From Pseudoips prasinana (taxonomy: Eukaryota; Arthropoda; Insecta; Lepidoptera; Nolidae), in assembly GCA_951640165.1 (NCBI GenBank), contig OX621236.1, forward strand, positions 29,070,948 through 29,134,947: DNA of 64,000 nt, given 5' to 3'. Below the pieces are notes generated by a model. The model had not been told where the DNA came from, did no database searches, and worked only from the letters and a program-made list of their open reading frames with translations. Below are positions 34,959 to 47,480 of this stretch, one piece after another. The position numbers and the translations under genes are program-made. Numbering within the stretch: the first letter of the stretch is position 1; each line of letters starts with the position of its first letter.

Positions 34959-35137
34959 TCACACTAATATTATAAAGGCGAAAGTTTGTGAGTGTGTGAG
35001 TGTTTGTTACTTCTTCACGTCTAAACAGCTGGAGCGATTTTCATAAAATTTTGTATGGAGTTAGCTGACACCTTGGATTAACACATAGGCTATAATTTAT
35101 ATATTTTAACGCGGGTAAAACCGCGGGGCACAGCCAG
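34959..35137 (+). mobile_element. non-autonomous Helitron, short
   Basis: Begins A|TCACACTAATATTATAAAGG and ends GGGGCACAGCCAG|T (CTAG mutated to CCAG), with the hairpin CGCGGGTAAAACCGCG upstream. It lies at the outer edge of the SINE at 34740-34955. Confidence 0.75.
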
Positions 35138-35709
35138 TGATAATATATATTTGAAATAATGACAGTTATACTGAAGAACGGTTGTTAGTAATGTCTTCGA
35201 CACGTGTGAGGTAAGTACTATTATTTACCAGATCATTCGTCCTGGGTCCTGGGAACCCACGATCTCTGGCTTAGCAGTCAGGGTCACTAACTAAAATACC
35301 AATAGACCAGTCAATATGATACTATATTTGGAATAATAACAGTTCCTACGTCTGAAGAACCGTTGTTAGGAATGTCCGTGACTGTTATTTACCCGAACAT
35401 TCGCTGAATATTGTATCAAGTGTTAATTTGTCGGTCACAGTTGATCTCGTGGCTCTCGGGTCAAGACCACTCACTGCCCTACATTTGTATTCATACATCA
35501 TTCGTTCATCTGACAACTTGTTTCACACAAAAATACAGTTTACAATTGGCCGTCCGAAAGTTGATTGTTGGAAAAGAATGATTCACACCCGACCCGACGA
35601 TGCGAGATAATGTATTGTTCAAACCAACAAAATCCTTTATCCAATATTGAATATGTTACTTGTACTGTGGTACTTGACAATAGGTATGCAAAATAATAAT
35701 AGGTATCTA

Positions 35710-35965
35710 ATAATGATATTTCGGGCCATTATTCCCACACGGCCATCTGATCCCAAACTAAGCAGAGCTTGTACTATGGAAACCAGATAACTGATATGCT
35801 ACATATACTACTTTTCTTTTGTAAATATATACTTATACAGATAAATACACCCGGACAAACAAACATGTTCATGAGCACAAATATCTATCATGTGTGGGAA
35901 TCGAACCCAAGACCTGCGGCATGAAAGGCAAGCATCTACTTACGACGCTAACGGGCCCGTCAAAA
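35710..35965 (-). repeat. tRNA-derived SINE, near full length
   Basis: Same family as 18681-18943; keeps the B box GGTTCGATTCCC and the body end CCAAACTAAGCAGAGC on the plus strand. The stretch 35966-36440 that follows shows nothing recognisable. Confidence 0.8.
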
Positions 35966-36440
35966 TCTGATGATGGCATCGGTACCAACAAAAACTATTA
36001 CTATGACGACAACTTAAAGTAAAATGGGTCCCCTATTGCTCGATTTTAACACTTTGTGTGTGAGTCTAACCCCACTTGCTCGGTTATTTCAATAAATTCT
36101 CTATTTACAAAACTGGAATAGACTGAGGAGTTTTATGCCATACATTGCAGCTGATTCGGTTAATCTGTTAAAAAGGTGTTACCCTTTTATTACTTTAGAG
36201 GTTATTTTAATCTTTTCTCTGGACAGGCATGTAAGAATATCAGCATTGCAACATAATACTGTGCTGCAATGCACTGTGTAACCTACACTGTATAAAGTAT
36301 ACATTTGGTGTCATTTTACATTATATACACTTACTTAGATAAATTATATCTTGTCTGCAATGTGTCAGGTAGCGTGCAAGACTACATTCGTATTTATTTT
36401 GACGCCCTCAAGGAGAACAAAGGAACACTTTTTGTCATAT

Positions 36441-36655
36441 AATAATAATATCGTGGGACATTATTCACACCCTACCCTTTGATCCTCCTATCTGATCCCA
36501 AACTAAACAGAGCTTGGACTATGGAAATCAGATAATTAAACCCAGACTTAGGACAAACAGACATGTTCATGCACACAAATATCTTTCTTAGACGGAAATC
36601 GAACCCACGACGTACGGCGTGAAAATTATTTACCAAACACGCCATACGGTCCGTC
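36441..36655 (-). repeat. tRNA-derived SINE, internally shortened
   Basis: Same family as 35710-35965, but the segment between AATCAGATAATTAA and CCCAGACTTAGGAC is deleted. The head is diverged (CGTACGGCGTGAAAAT). Confidence 0.75.
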
Positions 36656-36722
36656 GATTCATGATTTTATATTAGAGTTATATATTATGTATAACGTATG
36701 GATAGTATTTAATTTGTAGTAT

Positions 36723-37030
36723 ACCTCGTTGGTCTAGCGGTAGCGTTTTCATTCGCAGATAATGAAGTCCTAGTTTCTGTTATAACAAATTCTCAGTATA
36801 AGCCATTATCCCGGAAGTGATGTTACACTCCGTGCCTCGAAGAGCACCTAAAGTCGTTGATCCTGTATCTGACCTCTTCCCGGTCGTATTGTCTAGTCTC
36901 TTCCCTTGCTCTTAAGAGCCTATGGAATGGATCTTGGCAGTAGGGGAATAGAATGTGCACCTGTTTTGCGCATACACTTGTGCCTGAAGACTAGTCCCCA
37001 TTGTGTCTGACCGCCATATCCGAAATACGA
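36723..37030 (+). repeat. tRNA-headed SINE, satellite-parent family
   Basis: Head CTCGTTGGTCTAGCGGTAGCG with the B box lost, then the full body (GTGCCTCGAAGAGCACC, GTCGTATTGTCTAG, TGCGCATACACTTGTGCC). Shows what normally follows the head copied into the 8168-9468 array. Confidence 0.75.
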
Positions 37031-37145
37031 CCAGGGGGATATAATTATTATTTCAACCAGTTGGTAGTGATAATTCTTTTCTGTGATGATGTTGAACATA
37101 GTTATTACCCTTCTACCAATCTCCCCGACTAACTCAAGCCAGATG

Positions 37146-37203
37146 AACTCATTGGTGAGTCGCTATAACATGCCAGTATGTTAGAGGGACTCACCAATGA
37201 GTT
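37146..37203. repeat. hairpin
   Basis: 16-bp perfect outer arms (AACTCATTGGTGAGTC and complement) with a partly paired inner segment (ATAACAT/ATGTTA). Confidence 0.8.
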
Positions 37204-37647
37204 TAGCTCGCGTTTCAACACGACTCCTGAACTATACTTCTTTGAACTGTATCATTTGTGTGATCAATAAAGAGTAGCAACAAGTCTGGAACTAGCCATG
37301 CTTTCAACTTATAAACACGAGAACCAATGAGAGTATCAAACGTCTCGACACGTGCAAGTCTCGTGTCTCGCCGGTCCCACGTTGTTTAGACGCCTCTTAC
37401 GCCACATAGTAGCCGTCTATTTATACATCAAACTACACGTCGATTGCTCTATTTTCGTCTACGCTGTTTCTGCAGAAAGAGAGTAATTTCTCAGAAATTA
37501 AATCTTACGGTGAATGAAATTGGTAGACTTAGTCCGTAATAACGTAGATACGTCCGGTCACTGGTATCGACTTGATGGAGTGTTATGAGTTACTCATCGA
37601 CGACATGTCGGCACGGTCAGAAGTAGTTTAGCCCTTACTTTAACGTA

Positions 37648-37930
37648 GATCACTCGTTGGTCAACTGCAGATAATCGAATCCTGGGTTCAAATCCCAGAT
37701 GGGGCCAAATAGTAATATTGGCATTATTCTGTTAAGAAAAATTCTATGTGTTACCCCCGTGCCTAGGAGAGCCATCGGTCCAGCACCTGATCTCCTTCCA
37801 CCCAGTCATCTAGCTCGATGCAACGAATGACTGAGAGGGAATATCATCAGCTAAGGGTGGCATCTGCCTTGAAGGCGCAGTTTTATCTATATGTGTATTT
37901 AAATCTCTGTGCAAAGACTTCTGTTGGTGA
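37648..37930 (+). repeat. tRNA-headed SINE, satellite-parent family
   Basis: Shortened head CACTCGTTGGTCAACTGCAG, B box GGGTTCAAATCCC, then GGGGCCAAATAGTAATATTGG. The last segment corresponds to the spacer of the 53-bp satellite unit. Confidence 0.75.
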
Positions 37931-38310
37931 CCGCACGGTACCTACTCAGTATGACGCAGTCATTTAAGCTTGCGTCCTGGAAACAGAGATAACAAACAAA
38001 TATCGATGCGATAGGATATCTGGCAGCTGTTTCCATATAACAAGTTGTGGGAGTCCACTCTTGCGCAGCTTTTGCTCCTCGCATCGCGGTATCCTGTCGC
38101 GACGTGATGCCTGATGCCTCGTCACTCGTAACCGTAAAACCGTAATAAAGTTCCGCTACTTCCTCGAATTTGGTGGACTCGTTTTATTTTTTTTATCTTT
38201 TAGTAACATGTTGCAAACTATCCAACTTGGTCACTGGGCCATCGGTATCGTGACGAACTGTCGTAAAAAGTAAATAGTCTCTCATCACGTTTTTTAAATT
38301 TGCATTGCGG

Positions 38311-38382
38311 CCTTTGTGTCCGAGTGGTGTAAGTCGTCTGGTCAGGCCAAGGTCGCAGATTCGATTCCCGCACTGAACAATC
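38311..38382 (+). repeat. tRNA-like sequence
   Basis: A box GTGTCCGAGTGGTGTAAG and B box GATTCGATTCCC at tRNA spacing. The acceptor stem does not pair, so it is a SINE head or tRNA pseudogene. Confidence 0.55.
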
Positions 38383-39484
38383 ATTGTAAAATAAAAACTG
38401 TTTAGATAAACAGAACAGACTTCAACTTTAATTGATAATAATCGTTTTATTTAAATATATGGTAACCTGCAGAAAGCATTTCCTATCGAATAAAAACCAC
38501 TATCAATAACTCTATAATGATTAGATGGTATCTAATCTATAAATCACTGAAATGTTCTTGTTACTAAATTTTATTGAATAGGTACAGCAGTTTATGTGTT
38601 TAGGAACAATGCAGAAAGATATTTATATTGATATATGTATGCGTTTCAGTAAATTATCAATGTAATTTTCCTATTAACAGATAGGAGGAAGTTTAAGCTA
38701 TAATATAGTACTTCACGTGACTGCAATCTTGACAGTTTTATGCATGAATGGTACCTATACAATGTTGGATAATATTGACTTACCTATGTTAGATACGGGG
38801 AAGCGGAATTGACTTGTTACTCAAAGATTATCGTTCATATCTTCACATCTTCTTCATAATTTCCTTTGTATTGTATGCATGTTGTCAACGTAATTTTACA
38901 TGACAGACAATATTACGGCTCTATTACATTGACAGTCATTACAGCGCAATATAAAGCAATGGCGACTGTCATATAGAAGCACTTCTCCAATAGCCCTCAC
39001 CATCGACGAGATTAAGTGAGGGAGTTTTCTGAGGCATTGTCTGAAGTTATACCTGCCGCCACGTTCAACCTTTCCACCAAAAGTGGAAGTTTCGTCCATA
39101 TCACCTGGTGATATTCGTGATAATATAATAATAATAATATAATAATTCACCATGCGTTTCACAAGAAACTTTTTACCGCGCACTACTACTCTGTGCGGAT
39201 AGCGCAAGACCGGCAATTGTGGAGATCTTTGGGAGAGGCCTTGGTGCAGCAGTGGATGTCTTTTGGCTGATATGATGATGACGATAATGATGATGTTAAC
39301 TACTCTGTGAATCAATTACCTGCGAATGAGTGATCCGATCCTGTATGATATGCCAAACTTCAAGAAGCGAACCTATACGTACTTGCAGCCCCTCTGGTGT
39401 TCGAGTTTCCATGGGCAACGGTGATCACTTACCATCAGCTGACCGATTTGCTTGCCTTGCTATTATATATAAATAAAAAAGTAG

Positions 39485-39650
39485 ATAGGCTCAGTCAGTC
39501 AATAGACGGATAACCACAAAAGTGGTTTAATTTCTGAGCCACACCGGCCTTCAAAGTCCACCATAAGTCGTTGAGAGACTTTATAAGCCATGTCAGAGGC
39601 TTGTTGGCCGGCACTACGGTTACCACTACTATGTGTAGTAGTAATGGTCG
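39485..39650 (+). repeat. 5S-derived SINE relative
   Basis: GGCTCAGTCAGTCAATAGACGG, ACCACAAAAGTGGTTTAATTTC matches 15800-15845; the 5S upstream half is missing. A degenerate repeat with GACCGGCAATTGTGGAGATC precedes at 39200-39290. Confidence 0.6.
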
Positions 39651-39976
39651 TTTAAATTTACTGTCTAAGAATCGCCCGTGGCTAAACATAGAGACTAATA
39701 CTAATATCAGTTCAAAGTGATTGACCAATAAAATCACAAAAAATACACAATCAACACATTATAGGTTCTTTATGAAGAAATTTAATAATCTTCGTCACCA
39801 CGCCTAGCAACGGTATTATGCCAAAAGGACACGTCTTTGCAAAACGTCGACGAAATCCAATTTTCTACTCCGTTATATCAAAATTCCAAATTTTCCTAGA
39901 TGTGATGTTTGATTATGCGTATTCTTTATGTGTCGATATAAAAAACTAAGACTCTCATTTCCTCATAAATCTAATT

Positions 39977-42060
39977 TAGTTCATTTGGCTTATTACAGTG
40001 ATTAATGCAATCTTATTTAAGACTCTTGTCACTGGATCTTCCTCCGTTCCTCTCTATTTTTGGCAAACGCTTGGACTACCTATTACGACCCGACTTTAGA
40101 TCTTCTTTTATCCGATGAATGTAAATTCTTCTTGGTCTGCCCCGACTTTTTACTTTTGTGTATTCTACGTCAGCGGCTGTATCAAATGGCCCAAAATATT
40201 TTATCTTCTGATTCAATAGGTAAGTCATTATTACTAGAAAAATGACCGAAACTATTCTGAAGACTTTTAAATCACCGTTTATCTATAAAACCGTCCTACT
40301 CATCAAGAGTTTATGATCGTTACGTAGGAGTTTGAGTTGAGACATCTTGACAACGTCATTAAATTCGTCATGCGTTTGGCACAGTATACAGCTTGACGTG
40401 CTGTTACGACTACCTATTACGATGCCTTACATAATACAGAGTAGGCTAGTAGACAAATAATTCGTTCTAAAGTTAAACTAATGCGCATACGTTGCGTCAG
40501 GAGACGCTATCTGTCTATAGTCACAGATTTCTGTATAGTTGTGTCAGATAGATACACACCCCGAGTCGGCAATGCGGGAGCGCAAACAAAAACAGGGTAC
40601 GTGTCTCGACCAAATGGGACATGGCCCAAAAGGGGGGTACAGCATACCCGCATTCCCGGGGCTCCCCCTTTACACGACAATCAACTGAGATCACCCCTAT
40701 GGATAATAGAAGTGTAGGTACTGCTATCTAAGTACAATTGTGAATCACCAAATTCTTGTATTCATTATATATACCACTACCTGTTCGAGGCCGAAATTAT
40801 TTACATACACAAATATCCACTACTGTGCCACTAGTAAAGAAAAGAGAAAAGTGTAAGAATTTCTAGAAATGTATAGAAATCAACAGGTTACAACGAACTC
40901 TGTAGTTGAAATATTTGAAGAGGGAAATGTTTATTATATTAATTGCGCGCTTACGAAAACTGATAGCATCTTCAAAGAAATAAATAAACATGTCGATGTT
41001 TTTATCAATGCTGTATATCTACTTAACGATTTAAATATATAAAGGTTTTTGAACCATTATTGTATGTTTCACCTTCAAAGCTACGGAACAAATACCAGTT
41101 AGTTCATTATTCTTCAGTAGGTTTCAGTTCTCAGGAATTATCAATGACAGTAAAATATGTGAACATTTGTATAAACTACAATACGACGTAGTTTTTGTGA
41201 ATTTTAATGTGAACCTTACTATGCAAAGTCTACGAAGTGATCAAATCAAATATTAGCATTTCCACAATTTATCGGAATCTTGACACGCTTGTTCTAGTAT
41301 TATTAATAAGCTTACGATATAGGTACCTCCTTCGTGCAAAGATCATGAGTGGCAACGTCACTCAAATCTTAGAAGACCGATGACAGGAGGATGGCCATGG
41401 TGTCCTCATACCTCATTGAAGCTCAAACGACTGTACGCGGCTTTCTCTCTAAAGCGTATGAAATTATGGTACGCACTTTTCGAAAATTCGCCCTGGTATA
41501 TTATATTTTTTAGGTTATAATTAAAAAAAATCAGGAGTAGTATTATTTGTTTTTAAGAGAGAAGATTAATACAAATAATGGTTTTCCTTTGCATTGTGTT
41601 CATTGCAAATAATATGATAAAGTAAACGTGATCGGAATATTTTGAAATTTATCTGACGATATGACCGAAGCACATTTTCGATAAGTACATCCAATTATTT
41701 AGTAGTTTTAAAGTCTTATAGCTGTGCGTGCAATTTAGTTCATTTGGCATATTACAGTCATTCATCCAATCTTATTTAAGAGCTCTTGTTGCTGGAGCTT
41801 CCTCCGTGTCCGTGTCTGTGCGCTGAAATCTAGGCCTTAACTAACAAGCGGTTGTCGTCATGGCAACGGGCGGACTAGTGTGGCATAAGGATACCACATA
41901 TGTTGTCCCTTAGAAAGAGCTGTGTTACAAGCGGGATAGGTAACCAAATTGTCTATGTCGATTGTAGAGCGACCGTACGACGGGTGATCGTGCTCTATAA
42001 AAAAAAAAAAAAAAACGCCGATGCTGCAAGCACCAGGACGGCGAATCTCACATGTCTAAT
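39977..42060. other. stretch with a direct repeat and poly-A-tailed insert
   Basis: AATTTAGTTCATTTGGC and CAATCTTATTTAAGA recur at 39977-40050 and 41730-41805. The second copy is followed by a retroposon-like piece ending in a 19-base A run near 42000 and then CGCCGATGCTGCAAGCACC. No exon seen. Confidence 0.45.
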
Positions 42061-42105
42061 GTTATTATAAAATGTAACAAGCGGGACAAAACCACCCTGT
42101 TGTCA

Positions 42106-42425
42106 TCTATACATATAATAAAATCGTAGGAAAGTCAAAACTGTACATTGAATATTTTTTTGTAAGGATACTTGGGGCGTGATCTACCATCGGTATCGAA
42201 GCCAAAAATATAGTTTTTAAATTTTTGTCTGTTTATCTGTTTGTCTGTATGTATGTCCGGGCTAAACTCAAAAAGTACTGCATGGATTTACTTCAAATTT
42301 TGGATGGATATTACTAAGAGGTCGGGTCAACATATAGGCTACATATTATCACGCTATCACCTACGGGGGAGGAGCTGTGATAATTTATAAAGTTTAACGC
42401 GGCTAACACCGCGGGGCACAGCTAG
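42106..42425 (+). mobile_element. non-autonomous Helitron
   Basis: A|TCTATACATATAATAAAATC to GGGGCACAGCTAG|T, with the hairpin-forming CGCGGCTAACACCGCG near the 3' end. About 90 percent identical by eye to the copy at 44998-45318. Confidence 0.85.
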
Positions 42426-43096
42426 TATCTGATATAGAAAACGTAGGTACTTAATAGCCACCTAAGCGAAGATTACAGTGTATCAAACTCTAGGTAGCTA
42501 CTTGGCGAACACGAGCTTTTCAAATTATAACGGAACTTCATACAGAGCCAGTTTGCAATAGATTTAATGCAAAATGCGAAAATTTCAATTGAAGAAGAGC
42601 TGACAAATCGTTCTATACTAGACTACAACTGATCCCATACCAAACGTAAATTATCGAGATTAAAAAAACAGAGTATAGACGTGTTTTCAAAATAGGAATC
42701 AGGCTTGTGGCAGCAATCGTAGCAGCCATTGTCCTCAGTTCAATGTTGTAGCCATACAAGTGTAGATAGTAATGACGCGCGCCGCCCATTGTTTGCCAAC
42801 ACCTTGCCACCTGTGTACACCGAGAACTTGCGAATATTTGCATGTTAAGCATATTTGGCCACCACGTCACATAAGTTGCCACTTGCCCTTCATGTTAGTC
42901 AACTCAGAATTTTGAATTAAGTTTTAAACTTTTAGTATGTATTAGCACTTTACCTTGACTATCAAGTCACTACTGCTTTACCATTCTACTAATCAAACGA
43001 TTACATTTAAATCCAACGCAAATAGGTTGCCTGGAAGAGATCGCTTTTAGTCATAATGCTGACAATTGCAAAATATTGTTCTATGCATATACATAC

Positions 43097-43360
43097 ATAC
43101 ATACATAGACTCACGCCTGTTTCCCAGAGGGGTAGGCAGAGACAACGGATTTCCATTTGTCACAATCTTTGCACACGTCTTTTGCCTCAATTACTGTCAT
43201 TATATTCTTCATACATGCTCGCCGGTTTAGGGTACTTCTGACCTGTCCTTTCTTGAGAACGTCTCCGATTTGGTCAGAGAATGTTCGACGAGGTCTTCCC
43301 CCTCCGGTTGTTACATTCACACAGGCCAGGTATACTTCTTTGGTCAATCTTCTATGCATA
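43097..43360 (-). pseudogene. non-LTR retroelement C-terminal fragment
   Basis: The minus frame reads [20 protein letters not shown], then [27 protein letters not shown] and [13 protein letters not shown]. That tail occurs at the C-terminus of repeat-derived proteins in moth genomes. A CATA repeat adjoins at 43085. The reverse transcriptase itself is absent. Confidence 0.5.
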
Positions 43361-43489
43361 TGTTCTGTTTATATTCCTTATGCAATAAAGTGTACTTATT
43401 CTTCTACATTTAAGTCGTTCTCTGTGGGCAGGATGTCCAAAGAAGTTGTCTCATTGTATTTGGATATAGGTACCTACCTAAGTGGTATT

Positions 43490-43600
43490 TTATTTATTTA
43501 AACTTTAGCACAAAGTATATGTACATAGGCGGACTTAATGCCATAGGCAATATCTACCAGTCAACCATTGGATGGTGAGGAGAGACTACGGTAGGTGCAA
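43490..43600 (-). repeat. dispersed repeat, probable LINE 3' tail
   Basis: Second copy of the 33435-33545 repeat (GGCGGACTTAATGCCATAGG). Confidence 0.55.
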
Positions 43601-44220
43601 TAAGATGCCGAATATAACTTTCTTTCTTGGTTTAACTAGATACATAAACACTATATATAACATAATAATACACTATATATACATACTAGTTCTACATATA
43701 TACATATGGTATGGTTAATACGAGAGTAGTAACGTACCTACATTATGATAATGAAAAAAAATAGCATTGTTATATACCACACTAACAAATTTAATTGTGA
43801 ATCCGCAAGAAAATCAAACTGTTTTAGGACTAAAATCCTACTTCGAGCAGAAGCTAAGATGGACGTGTGCATCTAGGTGAGTATTTGTATCTTGATGCAC
43901 TCAATGGCTGCAACTTGTACGTTTATGACTGCACATCTGTCGCAGAGATTAAGACAGTCGCATCGCCATTCATGTCACGGGCTTGATTTCCTCGCAAGAC
44001 AACTATTTGAGTGACCCATAAATAAACTTAGTGTCCAAGTATATGTTTGTAAAGTAATCCGTGACATAGGGACGTTTTTCCCTAGTGCGGGCGTTGTATT
44101 TTTATGAAAAAAATTGCATGACTGGATAGTCAATCAACAAAATCAATCAGATTCTACTCGGGCTTCAGCTATCAACCAATAAAATTACGGAATAATCCCA
44201 TCTCGTGGCCAAATAGGCAA

Positions 44221-44480
44221 GTTGGCGGCCGGTTGACGTGTTTGGTAAATTCTTGCCTTTCACGCCGCAGGTCGTGGGTTCGATCACCCAGGACAAATAT
44301 TTGTGTGTACCTATTCGCAGATGTCTGTTTGTCCGGTGTCTAAGTGTAATTATCTAGATAAGTATGAATTTACAAAAGAAAAGTAGTACATGTAAAATAT
44401 CAGTTATCTGATTTACAAGCTCTGCTTAATTTGGGATTTGATGGCCGTGTGTGAATAATGTCCCAGGACGCTATTATTAT
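44221..44480 (+). repeat. tRNA-derived SINE, full length
   Basis: The best plus-strand copy: head GTTGGCGGCCGGTTGACGTG, B box GGGTTCGATCACCC, body ATTTGTGTGTACC and TTACAAAAGAAAAGTAG, end GATGGCCGTGTGTGAATAAT. Confidence 0.85.
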
Positions 44481-44596
44481 TTAACTTTCTGCGATTACAT
44501 TAGTCAAAAGCAGTCTTCTTCTTAGCGAGTCGATGGCAATCTAAACTGTGTCCGCCCAGAACTTGGCCACGAGAATCGCATTATGAGTAGCCTCCA

Positions 44597-44980
44597 TCAG
44601 ATCTTAAGCGTGCAGTTGTAAGGGCACGCGCTATATGATAGTAGATGTCCCATTGTCTGTGGGACTACACCACATTTGCATTGAAGGCGATCATTAATGT
44701 AACCCCACCTGAGCAAGTTGTCCCTGCTGCGACCAACCTGGGTTCGAAGCCTATTTAATGATTTCCAGGCTAGCCAAGGCAGTTTCCATCCAGGGGCGAG
44801 ACTTTCAGATGGTGGAACAAATGGTGCAGGCAGTTTGGTACACTCTCGCCACAGCTGGCATCTAGCCTGTGAGGGTTCTCCGCTCAGTGGAAGGACGCAC
44901 TTCACGAAGCTGTGTCGACTTTTAAGCCTTTGTGACACAGGACTGTGATCATGCAATGGGTGCCGTGCGTCACTGTCCAT
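44597..44980 (-). pseudogene. non-LTR retrotransposon C-terminal fragment
   Basis: An uninterrupted 127-codon frame ends with LAWKSLNRLRTQVGRSRDNL, RWG, and a C-x-C-G...Q-T-M-x-H-L-L zinc-knuckle-like motif (QCKCGVVPQTMGHLL) then CP. This pattern closes ORF2 of jockey/R1-type insect LINEs. The upstream reverse transcriptase is missing. A Helitron starts 18 bases beyond its 5' end. Confidence 0.75.
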
Positions 44981-44997
44981 TTTTTCAAGCAGTAGTA

Positions 44998-45318
44998 TCT
45001 ATACATATAATAAAATCGTACGAAAGTCAAAACTGTACATTGAATATTTTTTTAAAAGGATACTTGGGGCGTGATCTACAATCGGTATCAAAGCTAAAAA
45101 TAAAGTTTTGAGAATTTTTGTCTGTTTATCTGTTTGTCTGTATGTATGTCCGGGCTAAACTCAAAAAGTACTGCATGGATTTACTTCAAATTTTGCATGA
45201 ATATTACTATGAGGTCGGGTCCACATATAGGGTACATATTATCACGCTATCACCTACGAGGGAGGAGCTGTGATAGTTCATAAAGTTTAACGCGGGTAAA
45301 ACCGCGGGGCTCAGCTAG
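44998..45318 (+). mobile_element. non-autonomous Helitron
   Basis: A|TCTATACATATAATAAAATC ... GGGGCTCAGCTAG|T, hairpin CGCGGGTAAAACCGCG. Sister copy of 42106-42425. Confidence 0.87.
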
Positions 45319-45974
45319 TACATAATATGAGTGCACTCCAACTTTCTGCTTTAGAGTCCATAAGTACTTCGTTTATATCTAAACACCTACCTCATCTTGC
45401 AGTTACAATGCAGCAGAATATTAAGGGATATTAAGGTCACACATCAATCATTCGTATCATTTGATTCGCCGATTGGATTGCATGTCAAGTGCGCTGGAAC
45501 GATGCACTCACTCCGGTCGATGGTATTGGTTCTATAATGATTTATGAGTTGCTCATTGTAGGCACGTGTGCAACTAATATGTCCTCGTGAACATCTAGTT
45601 GATTGATTATACTTCCTAAGACATTAAAATCAAGAGTTTCATTATAACTATCGGGTTCACATTTTATTTTTACTATATTCTGTCGTGTGTAAAAGTATTG
45701 TTTATTCTTATCGATCTTCTTATCGTGTCGAGAATTTTTATCTGACCAAAATGGGGCAAGCTGCCCGCTGTTTTGGATTTTGTTTCTTACCGATGAGAAC
45801 AGTAAATTAATTTGTATGTACTCTATCTCCCATGCAACCTTTTTGTATGATTAGAGAATAGAATTTTGATTGATTTGATTGTTATTAGATGGTAGAATGT
45901 GATAGATAATTATAATTGATAATAACACAAGACGATGCAAGAAAAGTAGTGGGATCGTACTCGTATAATTCTTA

Positions 45975-46215
45975 TAAACCGTAGCCTAGTTGGTAGTGCT
46001 CCTGCCTACGAAGCTGGTGGTCCTGGGTTCGAATCCCGGTAAGTGCAAATATTTGTGTGATGAGCACGAATATTTGTTTCTGAGTCATGGATTTTTTCTA
46101 TGTATTTAAGTATTTATTTATCTATATAAGTATGTATATCGTCGCCTGGTACCCATAGTACAAGCTTTGCTTAGTTTGGGGCTAGGATGATCTGTGGCAT
46201 TGTACCTAGATATTA
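45975..46215 (+). repeat. tRNA-derived SINE
   Basis: Head CCGTAGCCTAGTTGGTAGTG, B box GGGTTCGAATCCCGG, body GATGAGCACGAATATTTG and ATATCGTCGCCTGGTACCC. Further copies at 47105 and 62675. Confidence 0.85.
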
Positions 46216-46294
46216 TAAAATAATATGGTAAATTCTAATTTCACTAAATAAAATATTACATCACATACAGTACTAGGTAAACATTGAATTCAGG

Positions 46295-46455
46295 TGCTGT
46301 ACTCTCGCTAAACTAAACTGGCTTAGGTTAGTTTAGCGAGAGGTAAACTAACCTAAGGTATATGTTGTAGGTACCTCTCGCGAAACTAACCTGGCTTAGG
46401 TTAGTTTAGCATGAGGTAAACTAACCTAAGGTATACGCTGTACCTCTCGGTGAAC
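46295..46455. repeat. two 73-bp tandem copies of a hairpin rich in TTAGG
   Basis: Each copy carries TTAGGTTAGTTTA and its exact complement TAAACTAACCTAA around an 8-nt loop. The spacing between GGCTTAGG at 46320 and 46393 is 73 bp. Confidence 0.85.
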
Positions 46456-46508
46456 TAGTCTAAGCTGCTTAGCAAGTACATAAAGTTTTTGTTTCTGTTT
46501 TTTACGTA

Positions 46509-46605
46509 CAGCCAGCACATCCAGCTACCCCAATCGGTCATGTTTCCCAATTGAAAGTGAACCTTATGCTAATGTGATAAAGTTGTAAATCAATAAATTT
46601 GACAT
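46509..46605 (+). mobile_element. truncated MITE (CAGACGCC family)
   Basis: Left part only: GCCAGCACATCCAGCTACCCC and AGTGAACCTTATGCT as in 47350 and 55576; the right inverted end is lost. Confidence 0.65.
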
Positions 46606-46719
46606 AAATTTAAGATATATACATTTTACTGCAGCCTAAGGTAGGTACCTATAACCTATCTGCATACTAAATTTCAGCCCATCCGTTCAACCATTTTTGC
46701 CTGATTGAGTAACAAATAA

Positions 46720-46895
<176 letters not shown>

Positions 46896-47104
46896 TTAGC
46901 TATATAAATTTTATTAGGATATTTTATTCGCGATATAATGCCATACATTAGTATTATTAGTTAAACCCATTGGATAATGATGGATAAGCTACCGATAAAT
47001 CGTGTATTACGAAGGCTTTTAGTGTACTTAGGTTGATAACACATGGGTAGTTGTTACTTTATAGTTCTAGAACATTGATATGCCTACATTCTTACTTCAT
47101 TCTG

Positions 47105-47215
47105 ACGGTCACCGTAGCCTAGTTGGTAGTGCTCCTGCCTACGAAGCTGGTGGTCCTGGGTTCGAATCCCGGTAAGTGCAAATATTTGTGTGATGAGCAC
47201 GAATATTTGTTTCAT
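47105..47215 (+). repeat. tRNA-derived SINE, 3'-truncated
   Basis: Identical over its first 105 bases to the head and body start of 45975, then stops at ATATTTGTTTC. Confidence 0.8.
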
Positions 47216-47349
47216 GATTGACATGACAAAACATGATTTTGTCATGCAGAAAATATTTACTGTAGAAATTGGTGGAATGATGACCGCAGCAAAAAAATAA
47301 TATCCAGGACTCTCACATGCCATTTAGCCCGAACCAAGCAAAAATTGTA

Positions 47350-47480
47350 CAGACGCCAGCACATCCAGCTACCCCAATCTGTAAAATATCTTTTGTAGAT
47401 TTTCAACTTTATCACATAAGCATAAGGTTCACTTTTAATTGGGGAAATTTGATTGGGGTTGCTTGATGTGCTGGCGTCTA
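47350..47480. mobile_element. MITE with TA target duplication
   Basis: Inverted ends CAGACGCCAGCACATCCAGC, continued to ACCCCAATCTGT, with TA on both sides. 131 bp, no coding capacity. Confidence 0.85.

Noticed and set aside
35428..35610. 60-codon frame with balanced composition
   Set aside because: Too short, no family and no splice context; it lies next to SINE fragments.
38311..38382. Candidate functional tRNA gene
   Set aside because: A and B boxes are present, but the acceptor stem does not pair and the anticodon arm cannot be drawn, so it is a SINE head or pseudogene.
40060..40245. 61-codon frame MANAW-type on the plus strand
   Set aside because: It overlaps the dispersed direct repeat at 39977-40050 and has no recognisable domain.
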